Shown: positions 43,933 through 53,307, counted from the first letter of the stretch. The stretch: 64,000 bases of DNA from Micromonospora sediminimaris (GCA_900112325.1 FOLJ01000005.1:68134-132133), one strand, 5' to 3'. The notes: generated by a model not told the origin, from the letters alone. Made by a program: numbers and translations.

Positions 43933-44773
43933 TCACCGGTCGAGCGATTCGCCGAGGCGTTTGAGGGCGTCCCTGGTCGCCTTGGATGAGACCTGCGTGT
44001 AGATCTTGATCGTTACGGCGAAGCGGGCGTGCCGGAGGATCTGCATGGCGACTCGCGGGTGGACGTCGAGGTCGGCCAGGAGGGTGGCGCAGGTGCGGCG
44101 GGCGTCGTGGACGGTGATCGGTGTGACTTCCGCCTTGTCGCAGCGGGTCTGCCAGGAGCGTTGGAAGTTGCGCGGTTCGATGGGCGTGCCGTAGCGGGTG
44201 GTGAATACGCGTCCGGTCTCGTGCCATGCCTTGCCGGCGACTGCTCGTGCCTCGTCGCGTTGTTGCTGTCTGAGCTTGAGAGCGGCCAGGCAGATGTCGG
44301 GCAGGGGGAGGGTGGCGTCGGATGCCTGGGTCTTGGTGTCGTGGTGCAGGAGCGTTCCGCGTACGCGTTGCAGTTGCCGGCCGATGGTCAGCTCTCCGGC
44401 GTCGAGGTCGACGTCGGCCCAGGTGAGACCGAGGGCTTCGCCTTTACGCAGGCCGGTGACGAGGACCAGGGCGTACGCGGCGTAGAGCGGGTCGGCGTCG
44501 GCGCGGGCCGATTCGAGGAACCGGCGGGCTTCGTCGCTGGACCAGCTCCTGCCCCGTCGACGACGGACGGTGGCCAGGGTGACCGGCACGGCCGGGTTGC
44601 GGGTGATGAGGTCTTCGGCCTGGGCGTAGGTGAGGGCGGCCCGCAGTGCGGCCCGGATGTCGCTGACCGTGCGCGTCGACAGGACCGCCTGGCAGCACCG
44701 GCCGACCGCGCAGCAGCGCCGCTTCGGGATGCCGCTGGTGCGGTCTCTATAGTGCTCTTGGTGGCGATTCCAT
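43933..44773 (-). pseudogene. Tyrosine integrase, N-terminally truncated
   Basis: The catalytic domain is intact in one frame. The Arg I region is LVTGLRKGEALGLTWADVDL, the box II pattern ITVHDARRTCATLLADLDVH (H-x-x-R as HDARR), ILRHARFAVTIKIYTQ gives the third His and catalytic Tyr, and it ends LKRLGESLDR. Upstream the frame continues into TVSDIRAALRAALTYAQAED, the end of the core-binding domain, and stays open to a stop at 44773 without a start. The arm-binding and most of the core-binding domain are therefore lost. Only 218 residues could be made from GTG 44589. A second, more decayed copy lies at 45769-46360. Confidence 0.82.
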
Positions 44774-45528
44774 CAGTGTTGCAAGAGTCACTGCACGATC
44801 CGGTGTTCTGGGCGCGGTACACCTTTGCCCACGAGGAGGGGCCCGGGGCGGATCGGCTTGGTGACCTCCAAGGCCTGCTCGACGACGATGACGACGATGA
44901 CGATGAGGACTCCGCCGACTCGTCACTCGACGTGGCCTTCGAGGTCGGCGATGGCCACCACGTCGTACTGAGCATCGACGCCTCCGCCGACTCCTACAGC
45001 CTGGGCATCACCACCCCTGACTTGGCCGAGCCAGCCGAGCTCGGATGGGACGACCTCGCACACTGGCACCCGCATGCGTTGCGCTGGCCCGAACTCGACC
45101 TGATCTGCCGGGCGATTGCCGCGCGGAATCCGCAGCTGCAGCACCCCGGGGCTCCGTTGGCCCTGCTGTGCCGGTTCGCTGCCGTCTTTGACGATGACGA
45201 CGTGGACCAGGCCGTCGCCGCCGTCGACGAGGCATACGCCGCATTACGTCCTCCGCAGTGGGAGGGCTACTGGCCGTGCGGCGCTGACTGGCTCGATCGC
45301 GCCGACTTCCGTGGTGAGAACGTCATCTGGCAGCGGGACGAGGCCGGCAACCTCTGGGCCCACCAGGACGACGCCGACCGCGACGGCGAACCCTTTTACA
45401 GCACGCGGCTAGGGCCGGATTCCGGCACGGGCGACGGGTTTCCACACACCCCGCTCCGGGCCGTGCTGAGCGCTGCCAGGGCGACGGTGGGCGACCCGCA
45501 GGTGCCGGCCGGCTTCCAAGCGGGATAG
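44761..45528 (+). CDS. Acidic uncharacterised protein abutting the integrase break
   Basis: The product has 255 residues from GTG 44761. TATAGT 7 nt upstream is a good -10 box for a leaderless transcript. It starts VAIPSVLQESLHDPVFWARY, has eight Asp in a row near residue 41-48, then FEVGDGHHVVLSIDASADSY and ELGWDDLAHWHPHALRWPEL. I recall similar uncharacterised actinobacterial proteins with the DDxAHWHPHxxRWxEL pattern, but no function. Its promoter overlaps the truncated 5' end of the integrase, so its arrival may have cut the integrase. Confidence 0.65.
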   Translation: MAIPSVLQESLHDPVFWARYTFAHEEGPGADRLGDLQGLLDDDDDDDDEDSADSSLDVAFEVGDGHHVVLSIDASADSYSLGITTPDLAEPAELGWDDLAHWHPHALRWPELDLICRAIAARNPQLQHPGAPLALLCRFAAVFDDDDVDQAVAAVDEAYAALRPPQWEGYWPCGADWLDRADFRGENVIWQRDEAGNLWAHQDDADRDGEPFYSTRLGPDSGTGDGFPHTPLRAVLSAARATVGDPQVPAGFQAG

Positions 45529-45649
45529 GCAGCGCGGAGGCATCGAAACGACCAGCAGCGGGCGGCAGGAGACGGCACAAGACAGCAGTGAAGCCTTGCT
45601 ATGCAGTGCAAGACGGCATCGGATGACATCCAACGGTGCCCCGTGCCCG

Positions 45650-45694
45650 CGTTCACACCGAAGAGGTCACTGGTTCGATCCCAGTATCGCCCAC
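45650..45694 (+). other. Attachment site 3, copy of the tRNA-Val 3' half
   Basis: The 45 bases are identical to tRNA-Val 38022-38066. As at site 2, GCAGCTCAGGCCACTT follows immediately, then the hairpin and the GTACAGCA repeats (45743-45763). It separates the second and third elements. Confidence 0.88.
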
Positions 45695-45768
45695 GCAGCT
45701 CAGGCCACTTCCCGGCTCTGGGAGGTGGCCTTTCTGCTGCCCGTACAGCAGCGAAGTACAGCAGCCGG

Positions 45769-46360
45769 TCATTGCGTCAAAGATTCGCCGAGGCGCTTGA
45801 GTGCATCCCTGGTCGCCTTGGATGAGACCTGGGTGTAGATCTCCATCGTTATCGAGAAGCGGGCGTGAGGATCTGCATGGCGACTCGCGGGTGGACGTCG
45901 AGGTCGGCCAGGAGGGTGGCGCAGGTCCGGCGGGCGTCGTGGACGGTGATCGGCGTGACTTCCGCCTTGTCGCAGCGGGTCTGCCAGGAGCGTTGGAAGT
46001 TGCGCGGTTCGATGGGCGTGCCGTAGCGGGTGGTGGATACGAGGTCCGTTTCGTGCCATGCCTTGCCGCCGGCTGCTCGTACCTCGTCGCGTTGTTGCTA
46101 TCTGAGCTTGAGAGCGGCTAAGCAGATGTCGGGCAGCGGCAGGGTGGCGTCGGACGCCTGGGACTTGGTGTCGCGGTGCAGGCGCTGCCCGCGTACGCGT
46201 TGCAGCTGCCGGCCGATGGTCAGCTCCCCGGCGTCGAGGTCGACGTCTGCCCAGGTGAGACCGAGGGCTTCACCTTTACGCAGGCCGGTGACGAGGACCA
46301 GGGCGTACGCGGCCTAGAGGGGATCCTCGTCGGCACGTGCGGACTCCAGGAACTTTCGCA
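45769..46360 (-). pseudogene. Decayed second copy of the integrase C-terminal region
   Basis: The DNA parallels 43933-44540 closely. The C-terminus still reads SITMEIYTQVSSKATRDALK then RLGESLTQ. A 4-base deletion near 45868 (GCGTGAGG against GCGTGCCGGAGG in the other copy) shifts the frame just before this segment, and base changes give further stops (for example TAG on the coding strand near 46093, and another near 46314). Similarity ends near 46360. It is a duplicated, non-functional remnant of the third element's integrase. Confidence 0.8.
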
Positions 46361-46481
46361 CCTCTCGAACCCGCTACGGTGGCTTAGCCCAACCGGGACC
46401 GTGGCACTGGTGGATGGACCTCCGGCCTTCCCGGGCGAGAGGCTGTGCAAGTCTGATCAACGATGTGATGGGGGATCGCTG

Positions 46482-47084
46482 GTGGGACAGCGGCACGTGC
46501 GGAAAATGTTGCGGAAGATGGCCGGCGGGCAGCCGGTGGAGGTGGAGCGGGTGGCCACGTTGCGCTCACTCGCCCATATGGCCGCTGTTGCCGAGCAATT
46601 TGGTTACGCGTACACGGACACACGGCAGCGACACCGCAGCGGACCGCAGCTGTTCTTCGTACCCGATCCCCGTCCGCAGGCCCGCGAAAGGGCCGCGCGG
46701 AACCGAGTGCAGTACCCGGATGCTTCCACCGGGGGCGCGCTGCCCCCCGTGCCTGCCGACGTGCTGGATCTGTTCAAGGCCCGTATCAGCTACGACCTCG
46801 AGGGCTGGAACGACGACAAGCAGCGAACGTGGTTCCTCTATGTCGTCCTCACCGTGCTGTGCGCGATCCTCGGTGTGTGGCTCGGGCTAGGAGGGACGTC
46901 CCCCACCACCGCCGCGGGCGTCGCTGCCGTCACCTGGGCGGCGCTGATGTCTGTCACCCTATTTTTGGTCTCCATTCGTCGACGCAGACGGGCTAAGTTC
47001 GCTGCGATCCTGGAGGCGGCCGGGTTCACGCAGACGACTGAGCAGAGCGGCCGGGAGCGGTATCTGCCGCTGACTTACCAGTAG
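46482..47084 (+). CDS. Predicted two-helix membrane protein of the island
   Basis: The product has 200 residues from GTG 46482, with GGGGGA 6 nt upstream. A soluble first half (VATLRSLAHMAAVAEQFGYA and GPQLFFVPDPRPQARERAAR) is followed by two hydrophobic helices, WFLYVVLTVLCAILGVWLGL and GVAAVTWAALMSVTLFLVSI, then a basic RRRRRAKFAAILEAAGF and a short tail. I do not recognise it. The helix hairpin flanked by basic residues would place both ends in the cytoplasm. Confidence 0.65.
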   Translation: MGQRHVRKMLRKMAGGQPVEVERVATLRSLAHMAAVAEQFGYAYTDTRQRHRSGPQLFFVPDPRPQARERAARNRVQYPDASTGGALPPVPADVLDLFKARISYDLEGWNDDKQRTWFLYVVLTVLCAILGVWLGLGGTSPTTAAGVAAVTWAALMSVTLFLVSIRRRRRAKFAAILEAAGFTQTTEQSGRERYLPLTYQ

Positions 47085-47193
47085 AGTGCACCACCGCGGC
47101 GATCACGAACAGGGTGCGCCGGAGCTCTTGAGTCCGCTTCAACGTCTGACCAGCTATTCAGTTGCCGCGGGCCGGATCCCGTACGCTGCGGCC

Positions 47194-47757
47194 GTGTTCA
47201 CCCCAATTCGCGCCCGCCGGCTTACCCTCCGGCCGGTCACGATGGCTGACCTGGAGGACGTGTATGCGTACCAGCGCCGGCCCGACGTGTGCCGCTGGAT
47301 GCTCGGCAGCGAGCCGCGCAGCCGTGAACAGTCGCAGAAGTCGGTGGCGGCGATGACCGGTGAGGACGGGCTGCGTGTCGAGGGTGACGTCTTGAGCTTG
47401 GCTGCCGAGGCGAACGGACGAGTGACTGGCACTGTCGAGCTGGTCTGGCGGAGCCGGGCCGACCAGACCGCTGAGATTGGGTACGTCTTCAATCCGGAGT
47501 TCTCAGGTCAAGGGCTGGCCACCGAGGCGGTGGGGGCGCTGCTGGGATGGGGTTTTGAGGAGTTCGGCCTGCACCGCGTCTACGGTCGGTGCCACGCCGG
47601 CAACGAGGCGTCGGCCCGGCTGATGACCAGACTGGGGATGCGGTGCGAGGCGCGGCACGTCGAGAGCTACTTGTTTCGCGGTGAGTGGGCCGACCGGTTC
47701 GTGTTCGCGATGTTGGCCCGGGAGTGGCTGTCACGATCGGCGGCGCTCGCTGGCTGA
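47194..47757 (+). CDS. GNAT acetyltransferase (RimJ-like)
   Basis: The product has 187 residues from GTG 47194, with TACGCT 6 nt upstream (leaderless). TPIRARRLTLRPVTMADLED opens the fold. AEIGYVFNPEFSGQGLATEA is the acetyl-CoA-binding motif A with the RGxGxA-like QGLATEA, followed by HRVYGRCHAGNEASARLMTR and LGMRCEARHVESYLFRGEWA. It belongs to the Acetyltransf_3 (ribosomal-protein-Ala/N-terminal or antibiotic) group. The substrate is unknown. It is cargo of the third element. Confidence 0.86.
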   Translation: MFTPIRARRLTLRPVTMADLEDVYAYQRRPDVCRWMLGSEPRSREQSQKSVAAMTGEDGLRVEGDVLSLAAEANGRVTGTVELVWRSRADQTAEIGYVFNPEFSGQGLATEAVGALLGWGFEEFGLHRVYGRCHAGNEASARLMTRLGMRCEARHVESYLFRGEWADRFVFAMLAREWLSRSAALAG

Positions 47758-47922
47758 CGTGCACTCCGTGGCGCGGGTAGCTGACAGCAACGAGCCGAGA
47801 CAAGGACGTTGGTCGACGGCTGAGCGTCGACAGCTGCGCGAGGCTGCGGATTGCCGACGAACTCCCCCGGACGAAGCGCCTAGAACTTACGCTTCATCGG
47901 CTGGACCCGGCAGCCGTCGGAA

Positions 47923-48071
47923 GTACAGCAGCGAAGTACAGCAACCGTGCCGACCGGACCCGACCGGAACGGGCGTAACCAGGCCGGATGACCTCGCATC
48001 GAGCCCGGTCCGACCGGCCTGCCGAGAGTTCACACTGAAGAGGCCACTGGTTCGTCCCAGTATTGCCGACC
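47923..48071 (+). other. Attachment site 4, decayed, with one arm-like repeat
   Basis: GTACAGCA-GCGAA-GTACAGCA (47923-47943) is followed 84 bases later by a degenerate copy of the tRNA-Val 3' half (48028-48071). Compared with the tRNA it has T for C and C for T changes, a deletion in TTCGATCCC and ATTGCCGA for ATCGCCCA. Here the repeat lies before the core, not after it as in sites 2 and 3. It probably marks the right end of the oldest inserted element and of the island. Confidence 0.7.
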
Positions 48072-48241
48072 ATCGACAGGTGTCTCTTGCTATCCGCTCT
48101 ACACCGGTGTAGGAAAAGTAGTGCGCTGGTGTGGATGTGGACTGTCGCGGCTGTCGGCGAGGTTTCGGTGGCCGATCTCGATGGTGAGGCGCATGCCTTC
48201 GATGCGGGAGGCCTTGACGCTCTGAGAGGAGCAGCAACGCG

Positions 48242-50749
48242 ATGTCACACAGCAGTGGCCCCCGAATGACCAGCCTTGTCGCAGCCGCGGCTTTGGTGGT
48301 GTCAGTCATCGCGGCCGCCCCGGCGGCTGCCGCGACCGACACGTGGCATTCGAACGACGACGTCTATCACTACTTCAAGGTGCCGCAGTCGCAGGCCAGC
48401 AGCATTGTCGGCGGAACGCCGGCAACGCTCGAACTGGAGGCGAACATCGGCCCGAGCGGCACCTGGTCGGCGCTCGCGCTCGACCCGAGCGGCTCGGACT
48501 ACGCCGCGAACGTCGGTCCGCTCGATCCCGGGCTGTACTACTACCAGTACACCGCGACGATGCAGGACAGGTCGAAGGTGTCCTTCCGCCAGCCTGGCAG
48601 CCCGGTGGCGGTGACGTCGAAGCCAAACTGGAACACCTTCTTCGTGCCCGGTGAGTCGGTCGCGTGGATGGACGACATCGCCGCGGGCGGGACGGTGGAG
48701 GAACTGTTCTACCCGAGCGCGACAGCGGCGGAGGACCGTACCGCCTTGGTGTGGACGCCGCCCGGCTACGACTCGGCCCGGGCCGAGGCGTACCCGGTCC
48801 TGTACCTGCTGAGCAGCGAGGGTCAGACAGCTCGTGAGTGGCTGGAACTTGGCCGGGCGAAGCAGATCCTCGACAACCTGGTCGCAGGCAGGGACGCCAA
48901 GCCGATGGTGGTCGTGATGGCTGACGCCAATTCCGCCGACCCCCGCGCCGAGTTGCTCGACGCCGTCGTCCCCGCAGCACGGGCCGGCTACAACATCTCG
49001 TCCCGGCCCAGGAGTCAGGCGCTGGCCGGTGTCGCCACGGGTGCCGAGCAGGCGATCAGCATCCTCCGCAGCGATCCCGGCGCGTTCGCCTACGTCGGCT
49101 CCTTCTCCGGCTCTGTCGACGGCCCGATCACCAAGGCGGAGGCCAAGGCGATCAACAAGGGCACCAAACTGCTCCGGGTGTACGTCGGCAACACGCTCGA
49201 TCCGTCCTACAACGACAACTATGACCTGCTGTTGGACCTGAAGAAGTCCCGAGTGAGGTTCGAGTTCGACGGCGTCAACCCCGACGACGGCGCCACCTGG
49301 GACGCGTGGCGGGAGAACCTGCGAGACTTCGCCGCTCGGCTCTTCGGACAAAAGGGCGTCCGCCACGGCGCCAGCAAGGGACACCGCGCGCTGACCAGGC
49401 CGTACGAGCCCCCTGCGGCCGGGTCGATCACGATCCCGCACATCGACCGGCACGGCATCGTCACGTTCGAGACCGGCACCCAGTGGGCTGGCGCCAAGGA
49501 CGTCACGATCTGGGGCAACTGGGCTCCGAATGGCCAATGGTTCCGGATCCCGATGGAGAAGCAGCCCGACGGCCGCTGGCGAATCACGGTTGGACCGCTC
49601 GACGGCTACTACTACTACCGGTACGTGGTCGACGGCGTCGACATGAAGGACCCGGCCGACACCGTCAACACCCACGTGATGGAGTCGCAGCTTTTCGTGC
49701 CGGGTAAGTCCGACGCGATGCTGGCCGATGTCCCCGAAGGCCGGGGCGGCACGGTCTCGCTGATGACCTACGACGGAGGCCAGGGCGCAGAGCGCTACGC
49801 GTACGTCTGGACGCCGCCTGGCTACGATGCTGACCGCGAAGCTGCCTACCCGGTGCTGTACCTGTACCACGGCGGGGGCCAGAACTACGGCAGTTGGCTC
49901 GAAACCGGGCGTGCCAAGCAGATTCTCGACAACAGCTACCTCAACGGGACAATGGTGCCGATGGTTGTGGTCATGCCCGACCAGAACGGCGTCGACTTCT
50001 GGACCGACCTCAACCAGCACGTGATGCCAACCGCTGCGGAAAAGTACAACATCTCGACTGATCCGGATGAGCAGGCGCTCGCAGGTCTGTCGTGGGGAGG
50101 CATGAACACCCTCGGCACCTGGCTCGGCCACCCGGGCGAGTTCGCCTACGTCGGTGTCTTCTCGGGGTTCCTGTTCTCCTACCCCAGCGGCGTCGACGTA
50201 CAGGCGGTCAACGAAAGCACCAAGCTGGCACGGCTGTACTCCGGTGACATCGACTTCACGTACACGTTCACCCAGAACACGATGCAGTGGCTGACCTCCC
50301 AGGGCATCGAGTACGAGTACGCCGGCACCTGGGTCGGACCACATGGCTTCGACATCTGGATGGCGAATCTGATCGACTTCGTGCCGCGGATCTTCGCGCC
50401 CGAGCACCGGTTCGGCGGGGTGCGGCCACCCCTGGCCGGCGACGGCTCCGACATCGTCAAAGCCGGACGCGCCGTCCCGGTCAAGTTCACCCTGACCGGC
50501 GCAGACGGCGAGACGGTCACCGACGCGCGGCCGCGCCTCTACCTCGTGAAGAAGACCGACGGCGTGGCCGGCAACCGCGTCCCGGCCACACCCGTCCAGA
50601 AGAGGGCGGACAACACCGCGCGCTACAGCGCCGCAAGAAACCAGTACGTCTTCCACTGGGACACCAGCGGGCTCTCCCCGGGTGCCTACGAGTTGCAGAT
50701 CGACCCGGTCCGCGGCCCCGTTCACGCCATCGCCCTGACCATCAACTGA
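48242..50749 (+). CDS. Secreted double-esterase protein, first domain apparently inactive
   Basis: The product has 835 residues with a signal peptide about 1-32. It has an E-set/CBM48-like domain (YHYFKVPQSQA...GLYYYQYTA), esterase domain 1 (about 145-380), a second E-set domain (VTIWGNWAPNGQWFRIPMEK) and esterase domain 2 (about 515-720). It ends in a PxKF-like Ig domain (GRAVPVKFTLTGADGETVTD). Both esterase domains share VWTPPGYD and GRAKQILDN. In domain 2 the nucleophile elbow is GLSWGG near 615, with GDIDFT and GPHGFD for Asp and His. In domain 1 the elbow is GVATGA and the His is missing. It resembles CE1-type carbohydrate or mycolyl-like esterases. Confidence 0.85.
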   Translation: MSHSSGPRMTSLVAAAALVVSVIAAAPAAAATDTWHSNDDVYHYFKVPQSQASSIVGGTPATLELEANIGPSGTWSALALDPSGSDYAANVGPLDPGLYYYQYTATMQDRSKVSFRQPGSPVAVTSKPNWNTFFVPGESVAWMDDIAAGGTVEELFYPSATAAEDRTALVWTPPGYDSARAEAYPVLYLLSSEGQTAREWLELGRAKQILDNLVAGRDAKPMVVVMADANSADPRAELLDAVVPAARAGYNISSRPRSQALAGVATGAEQAISILRSDPGAFAYVGSFSGSVDGPITKAEAKAINKGTKLLRVYVGNTLDPSYNDNYDLLLDLKKSRVRFEFDGVNPDDGATWDAWRENLRDFAARLFGQKGVRHGASKGHRALTRPYEPPAAGSITIPHIDRHGIVTFETGTQWAGAKDVTIWGNWAPNGQWFRIPMEKQPDGRWRITVGPLDGYYYYRYVVDGVDMKDPADTVNTHVMESQLFVPGKSDAMLADVPEGRGGTVSLMTYDGGQGAERYAYVWTPPGYDADREAAYPVLYLYHGGGQNYGSWLETGRAKQILDNSYLNGTMVPMVVVMPDQNGVDFWTDLNQHVMPTAAEKYNISTDPDEQALAGLSWGGMNTLGTWLGHPGEFAYVGVFSGFLFSYPSGVDVQAVNESTKLARLYSGDIDFTYTFTQNTMQWLTSQGIEYEYAGTWVGPHGFDIWMANLIDFVPRIFAPEHRFGGVRPPLAGDGSDIVKAGRAVPVKFTLTGADGETVTDARPRLYLVKKTDGVAGNRVPATPVQKRADNTARYSAARNQYVFHWDTSGLSPGAYELQIDPVRGPVHAIALTIN

Positions 50750-50760
50750 CCTCGCGTCAC

Positions 50761-50796
50761 GCGGCCGGCGCGCCCCGGATCGGGCGGGCCGGCCGC
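50761..50796 (+). terminator. Terminator-like hairpin after the esterase gene
   Basis: GCGGCCGGC (50761-50769) pairs with GCCGGCCGC (50788-50796), starting 11 bases after the esterase stop. It has no T-run. Confidence 0.6.
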
Positions 50797-50865
50797 TGCG
50801 TCTGGGGTTGTGAATGGTGCAGTCTTATACCCTGGCCGACGGATCGACGGGCGGCGGGAGGGGCT

Positions 50866-51912
50866 GTGGCACGCAAGACCAACAGGTCGGCGACGATGCG
50901 CGACGTCGCCCGACTCGCCGGGGTGTCGATCAAGACGGTGTCCAACATCCTCAACGGCTATCAGTACGTGCGTCCGGAAACCCGCGAGCGGGTGGACGAC
51001 GCGATCCGTGAGCTGGGCTACCACGTGAATGTGTCGGCGCGGAACCTGAGCCGAGGCCGGACCGGGGCGATCGCTCTGGTGCTGCCGTCGCTGCGCGTTG
51101 TGTACTTCGCCGAACTTGCGGACGCCGTCATGCGAGAGGCATCCAGGCGAGGTCTGACCGTCTTCATCGAGCAGACCAACGCCGAGCGCGACCGCGAGTT
51201 GCGGGTACTGGACGGCAGCTACCGGTCACGCTTCGACGGCGTGCTGTACTCCCCGCTCGCGCTGGGCGAGAAAGACCTTCCGCTGTTCGACGTCGACTTC
51301 CCCCTCGTGCTCCTGGGCGAGCGGGTGTTCGATGGCGGCCTCGACCACGTCACGATGAGCAACGTCGAGGGAGCACGTGCGGCGACCGAGCACGTGCTGG
51401 GCCGGGGTGCGACCACGGTAGTTCCCCTCGGAGTCAAGGACGACCCGTCGCCGAGCAGCGGAACCCTGCGGTTCCAGGGCTTCCGGGACGCCCTCCAGTC
51501 ACGAGGGTTCGACGTCGACCCACGAGCGATCATCGGTGTACCCGACTACTTCCACTCCACCGGCGCCACGACGATCGCTCGCATCCTTGACAGCGGTGTC
51601 AAACCCGACGCGGTTGTGGCGTTCGCCGACACACTCGCGCTGGGTGCGCTCGCCGCCTTTCAGGACCGCGGCCTACGGGTTCCCGAGGACGTCCTGCTGA
51701 TCGGCTTCGACAACATCGACGAAGCGAACTACTCCCGACCTCCGCTGAGCACCATCGACCCCGGACGCGACGTGATCGCACACCAGGCAGTCGCCTTGTT
51801 GGAAGAGCGGATCCAGCTCCAGTTCGACGGCGTGCCGCGAGAGGAGCAGCCGGCGCCCCGGAGGATGGTCGTCGACTTCGAGCTGATCCAGCGGCAGTCG
51901 ACGCTGCGCTGA
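50866..51912 (+). CDS. LacI-family transcriptional regulator
   Basis: The product has 348 residues from GTG 50866, with GGGAGGGG upstream. MRDVARLAGVSIKTVSNILN and GYQYVRPETRERVDDAIREL are the LacI HTH and hinge start; GYHVNVSARNLSRGRTGAIA is the hinge. The effector domain has LRFQGFRDALQSRGFDVDPR and DVLLIGFDNIDEANYSRPPL. It follows the secreted esterase and probably regulates carbohydrate-degrading functions. No palindrome was recognised near its own start. Confidence 0.9.
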   Translation: MARKTNRSATMRDVARLAGVSIKTVSNILNGYQYVRPETRERVDDAIRELGYHVNVSARNLSRGRTGAIALVLPSLRVVYFAELADAVMREASRRGLTVFIEQTNAERDRELRVLDGSYRSRFDGVLYSPLALGEKDLPLFDVDFPLVLLGERVFDGGLDHVTMSNVEGARAATEHVLGRGATTVVPLGVKDDPSPSSGTLRFQGFRDALQSRGFDVDPRAIIGVPDYFHSTGATTIARILDSGVKPDAVVAFADTLALGALAAFQDRGLRVPEDVLLIGFDNIDEANYSRPPLSTIDPGRDVIAHQAVALLEERIQLQFDGVPREEQPAPRRMVVDFELIQRQSTLR

Positions 51913-52359
51913 GGTGTCCTGCCACACCGGTTGCGCAATTGCTACGCCGGCGCCCTTCGGCCCAAGCGGTCAACCGTCGCCCTCAGATCGGCCGGACTGG
52001 AACTGCACGCCGGCACGTACCGTGACGCCCGGACGGCGGCACGGGCAAGCCTGGCCGGCGGCGGACATTCAGCCCCGGGCCCGCCGCTGCCCGCGCTCGT
52101 ACGTCCGCTGGCATGGCGAGCAGTTCCTCGATGCCCGCGGTGATGGCCGTCGGTTGAGGTGGTACCCGGACTGGGTCTACCGCTACTGGCGCGACAACCG
52201 CCTGGCTCCGCACGTGCGGCCGCCAGAGCAATCGTAAGGTCCGCACCTCGCCGGAAGCTCCGGCTGCTACTGACGGCGAAGCCCACCACAGGGGGAGAGC
52301 ACGCACGATCGGCGGCCAGATCCGGGCGTTGCGTGTGCGGTACGACCTAGCCTGTTTGT
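51913..52359. other. Gene-free stretch between LacI and DinB genes
   Basis: About 450 bases. A plus-strand frame near 52095-52237 contains GEQFLDARGDGRRLRWYPDW and VYRYWRDNRLAPHV, rich in Trp/Tyr and protein-like, but without a start of its own that makes sense. It may be a gene remnant. TAGCCT at 52348-52353 is the -10 box of the next gene. Confidence 0.4.
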
Positions 52360-53085
52360 ATGCGACGCTTCCAGGATGAGGACCTGACCGGAGCTGAGTT
52401 CCGCGAGTGCGACCTGAGTAGAGCGCGGATGGTCGGCGTGGTCATGCAGGGCACCGAGATCGACGGCCTGGTCACCAATCTTGTGGTCAACGGGGTCGAA
52501 GTGATGTCGTACGTCGAGGCGGAACTCGACCGTCGTCACCCGGTACGGCTGCTGATCCGCTCCGATCAGCCGGACGACCTGCGAGATGCCTGGCAGCAAC
52601 TGCGCGACGATTGGGCGAGGACTACCGAGCGGGTTCGGTCCATGCCCGAGGACAGCGAACATCGCGGCGTCGACGGCGAGTGGTCGATGGTCGACACCCT
52701 GCGCCACCTTGTCTTCGTGCACGACTCTTGGTTCCGACGCTGCGTGCTCGGGCTCACCGAGCCGTTCACGGCCATGGGACTGGGTCCACCGTTGGTCTCG
52801 GGCCAGGAGGATGGGCTCGATCCGTCAGCCCAACCGAGCCTCGACGAGGTGCTCGCGGTACGAGTCCGGCAGGCTTCAGAGATCGAGACATGGCTGGCCG
52901 AAGTCACGCCTGATCAGCTCGCGAAGACCGCGCCGGTCCCGGACGACGACAGATGGCCCCCGTACGCCAAGGGGCGGACAGTGCGGCAATGCCTCGGCAC
53001 TGTGCTCAACGAGGAATGGGAACACCACCGGTTCTGCAAGCGTGACCTGGACAAACTGTCGCGCCAGGGGTCTTCGCCGGGTTGA
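52360..53085 (+). CDS. DinB-like protein with N-terminal pentapeptide-repeat segment
   Basis: The product has 241 residues. The first 40 (FQDEDLTGAEFRECDLSRAR then MVGVVMQGTEIDGL) read as pentapeptide repeats. The rest is a DinB-type four-helix bundle with GEWSMVDTLRHLVFVHDSWF (metal His) and LNEEWEHHRFCKRDLDKL (HH pair). Such metal-binding bundles include thiol-dependent transferases in actinobacteria. TAGCCT lies 6 nt before the ATG, so the mRNA is probably leaderless. Confidence 0.82.
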   Translation: MRRFQDEDLTGAEFRECDLSRARMVGVVMQGTEIDGLVTNLVVNGVEVMSYVEAELDRRHPVRLLIRSDQPDDLRDAWQQLRDDWARTTERVRSMPEDSEHRGVDGEWSMVDTLRHLVFVHDSWFRRCVLGLTEPFTAMGLGPPLVSGQEDGLDPSAQPSLDEVLAVRVRQASEIETWLAEVTPDQLAKTAPVPDDDRWPPYAKGRTVRQCLGTVLNEEWEHHRFCKRDLDKLSRQGSSPG

Positions 53086-53307
53086 TGATTGAACTCTGAG
53101 CTTGCTGCTTACCTCCCGGGAGATCCGGTGTCGCTGCGGCCAAGGCCCGCTACGTCCCCGAGGGTGACTACAGCGGGTGTCGGAGGGAGAGCCCGGTGCG
53201 GGTGGAGACAAGGCCGAGCGCGCGTTCTCAGCGGCCAGATGAGCGTGCCGAACTGGATAGCCGCAAACCGCATGCAGTCGGGTAACGACATTGATACCTT
53301 GCCACCG

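Noticed and set aside
44380..44975. CRISPR-like or VNTR array in the Asp-tract region
   Set aside because: The GAC/GAT repeats are a short codon run inside a coding frame, not spaced repeats.
48302..50725. Long minus-strand open frame antisense to the esterase gene
   Set aside because: It has no recognisable domain, and the plus strand has a signal peptide and catalytic motifs.
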